DNA of 64,000 nt, taken from JAOAPG01 sp963791575. Lineage in GTDB: Bacteria; Acidobacteriota; Terriglobia; Terriglobales; Acidobacteriaceae. Positions 59,616-64,000 of this stretch are shown here, one piece after another; the first letter of the stretch is position 1, and each line of letters starts with the position of its first letter. The stretch is taken from positions 124,001 through 188,000 of the forward strand of contig CAWBSY010000004.1 of assembly GCA_963791575.1 (NCBI GenBank). The letters run 5' to 3'. The translations under genes and the position numbers were made by a program. The notes under the pieces are model-generated. The model was not told where the DNA came from, did not search any database, and saw only the letters and a program-made list of their open reading frames with translations.

Positions 59616-61424
59616 ATGAAGCCCTTCGTGAGTTCGCATAGTCCAATCTGTAGCACCGTTCTTTCAGCGTTAATAGTCCTCATCTTCTGGAGCCCAAAAA
59701 GTTCAGCCCAGAGTTGGTCCATGTCGGGTCAGAGTGCCACTGACCTTCGCAGTCAGCCTGCGGAAACTAAAATAAATACCTCCAACGTAAATACGCTGGC
59801 CGCGAAGTGGGTGTTTACCAGCGGCGCAGATGTGTCAGCCACTCCAACCGTGGTTGGCAACGTGGTGTATGTGCCCGATTGGTCTGGCCACCTCTACGCC
59901 GTCGATGCGGGAACAGGCAAGGTAATATGGACCCATCAGATTGCTGAATACGATGGCGTGTCGGGTTCGGTTTCGCGCGGTAGTCCGGCCTTCTATAACA
60001 ATGAATTGATCTTCGGAGATCTAATTAAGGGCTCGCACAATGGCGCAAGCGTGATAGCGGTCAATGCTGCTAACGGAAATTTGCTTTGGATTACAAAGAT
60101 AGATCCGCATCCGGCTGCGATCATCAGTGGACCAGTTGTTGTGGCTGGCAGCACCGTGTATGTCGGAACTTCTTCGATTGAGGAAGGCCTCGCTGACCAG
60201 CCCGGCTATCCATGCTGCACTTTTCGGGGTAGCGTCACCGCTTTAGACGCGAATACCGGCAAAATCAAGTGGCAGACTTTTGTGATGCCTTCCGGCTATA
60301 GCGGCGGAGCAATTTGGCAGCAACCTGCTGTGGATACAACGCGCGGTTTGGTTTTTGTCGGGACCGGGAACAATTATTCCGTTCCCGCCAGTGTTGAACA
60401 ATGCGAGTTGAAAAATCCTGGCGATCCCAGCTGCACTCCGGCTCACGATTATTTTGATACAGCATTGGCTTTGGACATAAACACTGGAGCAGTCAAATGG
60501 GGCAAGCATCTCTACGCATACGATGTGTGGACTCAAGCCTGCATACATCCCAAACAGGGCGTCATGTGCCCTGATCCCGCCGGGCCTGACTACGACATGG
60601 GCGGCTCTGGCCCAAATCTGTTGGGAAATATTGTCGGTTTCGGCCAGAAGACCGGAAGGTATTGGGCTCTCAATCCAAGTACCGGCGAGGTTGTCTGGAA
60701 CACTCTGGTAGGCCCCGCAGGCCCACTGGGTGGGATTCAATGGGGCACGGCAAGTGACGGCAAGAATGTTTACGTCGCAATCGCGAATTCGAAAAAGAGC
60801 TCCTACAAATTGATCTCCGGGCAAACCATCACATGGGGAGCATGGAGTGCTCTTGATGCAGTCACGGGAAAGATTTTGTGGCAAACTCCCGATCCCACGC
60901 AGGGAGCAATCGACGAGTCTTCTGTAAGCGTCGCAAACGGCGTTGTCTATGCAGGATCGCTCGACACCGCAGGACATATGTATGCGCTGGATGCGTCCAG
61001 CGGAAAGATCTTATGGAATTTCGCCAGCGGCGGGTCAGTACTCGACGGTCCATCGATTGTGAATGGAGTGGTTTACTGGGGATCGGGCTACGCCAGGATT
61101 TCCGGCGCAACCGGCAACAACAAGGTCTATGCGTTCGCCCCTTCCATAGTTACTACCCCGGTCGTTACCGTCACATCACCAACGAATAATTCTCAAGTGA
61201 CCTCGCCCGTTCACTATGTCGCGTCAGCAGCGAGTCCGCAGTGTTCAAAGGGAATTGCTGCAATGCGAATCTACACGGCTCCTCATGTTGCCGCATACAC
61301 CGTCAACTCGAACCAGATCAACACCAACATCCCGCTCTCGCCCGGCGTTTACAACACGGTGGTACAAGCGTGGGACAATTGCAATGGAGTTGGGAAAACC
61401 TCGGTGACGATCACGGTGCAATAG
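59616..61424 (+). CDS. PQQ-type beta-propeller protein (polyvinyl-alcohol-dehydrogenase-like) with C-terminal Ig-like domain
   Basis: About 602 residues. Signal peptide (TVLSALIVLIFWSPKSSAQ) and then repeated PQQ-propeller blades of the form GxVYVxxxDGxLYALDAxTGKxxW, such as VVYVPDWSGHLYAVDAGTGKVIWTH and VVYAGSLDTAGHMYALDASSGKILW. Vicinal cysteines are in GYPCCTFRG (about residue 198), as in PQQ alcohol dehydrogenases. The layout resembles polyvinyl alcohol dehydrogenase without the cytochrome domain. The last 90 residues form an Ig-like domain (VTSPTNNSQVTSPVHYVASA). AGGAG precedes the start; ATG 59616 was preferred to TTG 59613. Substrate unknown. Confidence 0.75.
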   Translation: MKPFVSSHSPICSTVLSALIVLIFWSPKSSAQSWSMSGQSATDLRSQPAETKINTSNVNTLAAKWVFTSGADVSATPTVVGNVVYVPDWSGHLYAVDAGTGKVIWTHQIAEYDGVSGSVSRGSPAFYNNELIFGDLIKGSHNGASVIAVNAANGNLLWITKIDPHPAAIISGPVVVAGSTVYVGTSSIEEGLADQPGYPCCTFRGSVTALDANTGKIKWQTFVMPSGYSGGAIWQQPAVDTTRGLVFVGTGNNYSVPASVEQCELKNPGDPSCTPAHDYFDTALALDINTGAVKWGKHLYAYDVWTQACIHPKQGVMCPDPAGPDYDMGGSGPNLLGNIVGFGQKTGRYWALNPSTGEVVWNTLVGPAGPLGGIQWGTASDGKNVYVAIANSKKSSYKLISGQTITWGAWSALDAVTGKILWQTPDPTQGAIDESSVSVANGVVYAGSLDTAGHMYALDASSGKILWNFASGGSVLDGPSIVNGVVYWGSGYARISGATGNNKVYAFAPSIVTTPVVTVTSPTNNSQVTSPVHYVASAASPQCSKGIAAMRIYTAPHVAAYTVNSNQINTNIPLSPGVYNTVVQAWDNCNGVGKTSVTITVQ

Positions 61425-61654
61425 AGGGCCAAAGCCAGGGTTCTTGCCATTGAGTTTGGAACCTGAACTACATTGCTTCCTTCAGCTTCCCATCGGAAGT
61501 CTGCGCCTGTCATAAATTTTTGCTCAGCCAGCCGCCGTCATCGACTCCCAATTATTTCGCTCAAGCGACTTCGACTCCCCGGCTTGTCCGCGAATAGGTT
61601 AGAATCCAGTATTCCCGCAAGTATCCGAACCAAACGCCCGAGGAGATCAAATTC

Positions 61655-62086
61655 ATGGAGACGCCAAAGACTGGGGACTTCGCGCACATTGGCAAGTCCG
61701 TCATCATAAAGGGAGAGCTTTCTGGCAGCGAGGATTTATATGTCGATGGCCAAGTTGAAGGCAGCATCGAATTGGCGGGTAATAGTTTGACCATCGGGCC
61801 GAACGGACAGGTTCGGGCCAACGTGAACGCCAAAAGCGTAATTGTGCAAGGTAAAATGGACGGCAACATTCGATCCACTGATCGTACCGAGCTGCGGAAA
61901 TCGGCAATTGCCACTGGGGACATCGTCACCCAACGTGTCGCGATCGAGGAAGGTGCCTATTTTAACGGCAAGGTAGAAATCCAGAAGGATCCCAAGGCGG
62001 CACCATCCGGAAGCGGAAAGCCGGAACAGAAGAGCGGTACCGCCGCTGCTGGAAGTACTGCGGGATCAGGCATTTCCGGGGCATAG
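61655..62086 (+). CDS. Bactofilin (polymer-forming cytoskeletal protein)
   Basis: A 143-residue bactofilin. The central right-handed beta-helix shows the regular six-residue repeats: AHIGKSVIIKGELSGSEDLYVDGQVEGSIELAGNSLTIGPNGQVRANVNAKSVIVQGKMDGNI. An N-terminal tail of about 10 residues and a C-terminal Ser/Gly/Ala tail flank it, as usual. Bactofilins polymerise without nucleotide and scaffold cell-shape or pilus-related enzymes at membranes. SD GAGGAG lies 8 bases before the ATG. It is followed by a methyltransferase gene. Confidence 0.92.
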   Translation: METPKTGDFAHIGKSVIIKGELSGSEDLYVDGQVEGSIELAGNSLTIGPNGQVRANVNAKSVIVQGKMDGNIRSTDRTELRKSAIATGDIVTQRVAIEEGAYFNGKVEIQKDPKAAPSGSGKPEQKSGTAAAGSTAGSGISGA

Positions 62087-62201
62087 CTTGAGCGCGGAAG
62101 TAGGTATTCACGAACGAACTCTGGTAACTCATTTACAATCTTTTTGACTTCAAGGTTTTGCACTCCGCGCTACAGTTAACAGTTAGGACCGAGTAACCGG
62201 G

Positions 62202-62924
62202 ATGGAATCGGTAGCCAATAACTTCATGAGATTCTTTCGTAGCTCATCGGCTGATCAGGCCCAAAGTCTGAAGGCAAGTCAACCGAAGCCACGACTTACG
62301 CGCAAATCCAGCGGGCTGGGCGAAATCGCACGAGTGTTGAAATCCGAAGAACCGCTCTGTGTGCTTGATATCGGTGCTACTTCCGCGACGAATATTCGAT
62401 ACTTCACTGAACGCGGCCATAAGATCTACAGCGAAGATCTCCTCGATGCTTCGAGTGACCCATCGCTCGCGACGAAAGATGAACAGGGGCAGCCGATTCT
62501 GGATAGCAAGCGCTTCTTGGCGGAAAACCTGGTTCTACCCAACAGCCGCTTCGATGTTGTGCTGTGCTGGAATCTTGCCGACTACATGGAAGAAAGTCTG
62601 GTTAAGCCAGTGGTGGCACGTCTGTGGTCGGTAATGAAACCTGGCGCGGTCTTATTGGCGTTTTTTCACATGAAGGAAGCCGGACCGGATGCTCCCTGTT
62701 ACCGCTACAACATCGTCGGCGCCGATACCCTCGAAATGCAGCACATTGAAGCTCGCGATATTCAGAAGAAGCCCGGAAGCTCAGGACATGCAAGCGTCGG
62801 AAGCGGATTCAAGCTGCAGCGCGTCTTCAACAACCGGCATATCGAAACATTATTCCGGGATTTCGCTTCGATTAAATTCTTCCTTACACGCGACAACATT
62901 CGCGAAGTTCTCGTAGTTCGTTAG
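62202..62924 (+). CDS. Methyltransferase-like protein
   Basis: A 240-residue protein with a class I SAM-binding fold: motif I reads LCVLDIGATSATNIRYFTERGHKIYSEDLL (about residues 49-78), an altered form where the G-x-G-x-G is GATSAT; a later strand RFDVVLCWNLADYMEE is typical of motif IV and MKPGAVLLAFFHMKEAGPDAPCYRYNIV of the next. SAM binding may be weak. No signal peptide. The first 45 residues are basic and Ser-rich. It lies 115 bases after the bactofilin gene and may be linked functionally. Confidence 0.6.
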   Translation: MESVANNFMRFFRSSSADQAQSLKASQPKPRLTRKSSGLGEIARVLKSEEPLCVLDIGATSATNIRYFTERGHKIYSEDLLDASSDPSLATKDEQGQPILDSKRFLAENLVLPNSRFDVVLCWNLADYMEESLVKPVVARLWSVMKPGAVLLAFFHMKEAGPDAPCYRYNIVGADTLEMQHIEARDIQKKPGSSGHASVGSGFKLQRVFNNRHIETLFRDFASIKFFLTRDNIREVLVVR

Positions 62925-62994
62925 GTGTTTGGCTTATCCAATATGTCGGATGGCTTCCGTTGAGCGTAGCTATTTTCTGTATTTCTCGTTGACC

Positions 62995-63999
62995 CTATCT
63001 CGTTTTCTTAACTAAATATCGCGTCAGAGCGGGGCTTCTCTCCAACACAGAGAGTACGGGTTTTCTAATGCTTTTTGGAAGGGTCAGCATCCGGCGAATT
63101 CTTGAAGAGGCCTTGAATATCGGACCAAATTTTTGCTCATACGCTTGCTGGTAGGTTCGTGTCGCATCTTCCAAGGAACTGCTTCCTCTGAAAAATGGCA
63201 ACAGGCATTCAGCTGCCAAGCCGCCACTGCGCAGGGCAAGAGAGATTCCATCCCCGACGAAGGGATCTATAAAGGCCGCCGCATCCCCGGCCATCAGAAT
63301 TCCATCGAGAACTGGCTGTGGCTTCCGGAAGATCAATGGCGAAGTGCTCACCGGATCGCTCAGTCCTCGCCAATTGCGGGCCCGTTCCTGCAATGCCGGA
63401 TTTTTAGTGAATACCTCAGCCAATGAGGTTGAGACATCGGCTCGAACCATGGCACACGCGTTCACTCGATTCCCACTGGGACTATCCTCCACGAGATCGA
63501 CTGGTTGTACCCCGCAATAGCCTCCTTCAAAAAAATACAAATCCACCGACTGCTCTGGTAATGGATTTGCCAATGCAGGCTCGCTAAAATGTCCTTTCAC
63601 TCCAAGCCACTTCACTCGTGCCGTGCCATTCTCCTCCGGCTTCGCAGTCAGATTAGACCATCGGCCAGTCGCATTCACCAAAGCTCTCGATTCAAAATCA
63701 CCCGCTGACGTATTCACTACAAAAGTGGCGCTGTTTTTCTGATCGATCTTGTTCACGGTAACTTGCGCGCGCGCATCTACTCCGAGCGCCTCTGCCGATT
63801 GCCACAGCGCAATGTCGAGATCGAAGCGGGCAAAGCTCGCCGCTGGCGGATCAATCGACGTTTGCACGGTTCGTCCATCGAGAAAAATACGAGTACGCGG
63901 AACTTGGATTGCGCCATCAAGAGAACGCTTATGTTCCGTTACAAATAGGTTGGAAAGAAGCTCCAAAGATTCAGCCGAGACAAACTCGCCGCAAACCTT
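62995..63999 (-). CDS. FAD-dependent oxidoreductase (geranylgeranyl reductase/halogenase type), N-terminus beyond window
   Basis: The frame is open to the end of the window, so the gene starts outside and the TTG at 63966 is internal (upstream codons read KVCGEFVSAES). The visible 335 residues contain the FAD-binding segment VLDGILMAGDAAAFIDPFVGDGISLALRSGGLAAE and FESRALVNATGRWSNL, typical of the geranylgeranyl reductase/halogenase-like flavoprotein family. The first Rossmann motif is not in the window. The reaction is unknown; such enzymes reduce lipids or quinones. Confidence 0.75.
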   Translation of the reverse strand, partial: KVCGEFVSAESLELLSNLFVTEHKRSLDGAIQVPRTRIFLDGRTVQTSIDPPAASFARFDLDIALWQSAEALGVDARAQVTVNKIDQKNSATFVVNTSAGDFESRALVNATGRWSNLTAKPEENGTARVKWLGVKGHFSEPALANPLPEQSVDLYFFEGGYCGVQPVDLVEDSPSGNRVNACAMVRADVSTSLAEVFTKNPALQERARNWRGLSDPVSTSPLIFRKPQPVLDGILMAGDAAAFIDPFVGDGISLALRSGGLAAECLLPFFRGSSSLEDATRTYQQAYEQKFGPIFKASSRIRRMLTLPKSIRKPVLSVLERSPALTRYLVKKTR

Positions 64000-64000
64000 G

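Noticed and set aside
1..64000. Search for tRNA, rRNA, CRISPR repeats, transposases, integrases and phage genes
   Set aside because: No T-loop motifs at tRNA ends, no spaced direct repeats, no transposase or integrase motifs were seen on either strand by eye; a program search could still find a divergent small RNA.

Overview
The window is a chromosomal segment of a Gram-negative, GC-moderate bacterium, most likely an Acidobacteriota (Terriglobia-like) genome or metagenome bin. This assignment is an inference. It rests on the combination of a LolA-like carrier, a PilB/PilC/PilM/PilN/PilO cluster with an unusual GspG-like pseudopilin, many TPR and SIMPL-type secreted proteins, GT87-type (DUF2029) membrane proteins, a bactofilin, and a serine hydrolase fused to a DUF1343/NamZ domain. 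No rRNA or tRNA gene, CRISPR array, insertion sequence, phage gene or integrase was recognised, so this looks like ordinary core and accessory chromosome rather than an island.

Layout. 1-2.8 kb: end of an ABC-2 permease gene, a TPR protein, a methyltransferase and a LolA-like protein. 2.9-9.8 kb: inner-membrane platform of a type IV pilus/type II secretion-like machine (PilC, PilB, PilM, PilN, PilO, a PilP/GspC-like protein and a GspG-like pseudopilin) with no secretin in the cluster. 9.9-14 kb: a broken secreted protein gene, erpA, a small membrane protein behind a structured leader, a secreted protein and aroA. 14-25.5 kb: a GH42 beta-galactosidase, a hydrolase, a PspC/zinc-ribbon protein, a broken TPR gene, thiD, a GH15 glucoamylase and an FHA-GAF-SpoIIE phosphatase. 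25.5-28.9 kb: three polytopic GT87-like membrane proteins. 29.3-39 kb: a Tad (Flp) pilus operon: flp, cpaB, cpaC, cpaE, cpaF, tadB, tadC, then a DUF192 gene and a long TonB-like gene. 39-47.9 kb: a membrane protein, a CPBP protein, NDH-2, a TPR protein, an NfeD protease paired with a slipin, a SPOR protein and an ArsR regulator. 47.9-64 kb: a large sensor kinase with a degenerate receiver, divergent from an HD-GYP response regulator; then SIMPL, DUF4242, a glycine-zipper protein, the serine hydrolase-NamZ fusion, a Tat-exported F420-type oxidoreductase, a PQQ-type beta-propeller, a bactofilin, a methyltransferase and the end of an FAD oxidoreductase gene.

Working together: two separate pilus systems (type IVa-like and Tad) share this region. 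NfeD and slipin form the known protease/stomatin pair. The kinase and HD-GYP regulator face each other across a shared promoter region. The GH42 and GH15 enzymes act on galactosides and alpha-glucans.

A striking feature of the sequence is a set of eight apparent single-base frameshifts in seven otherwise well-conserved genes. Seven are extra bases, mostly in short homopolymers or dinucleotide runs. This pattern fits residual sequencing/assembly error better than real gene decay, and it affects how cpaF, ndh and the large kinase should be read.
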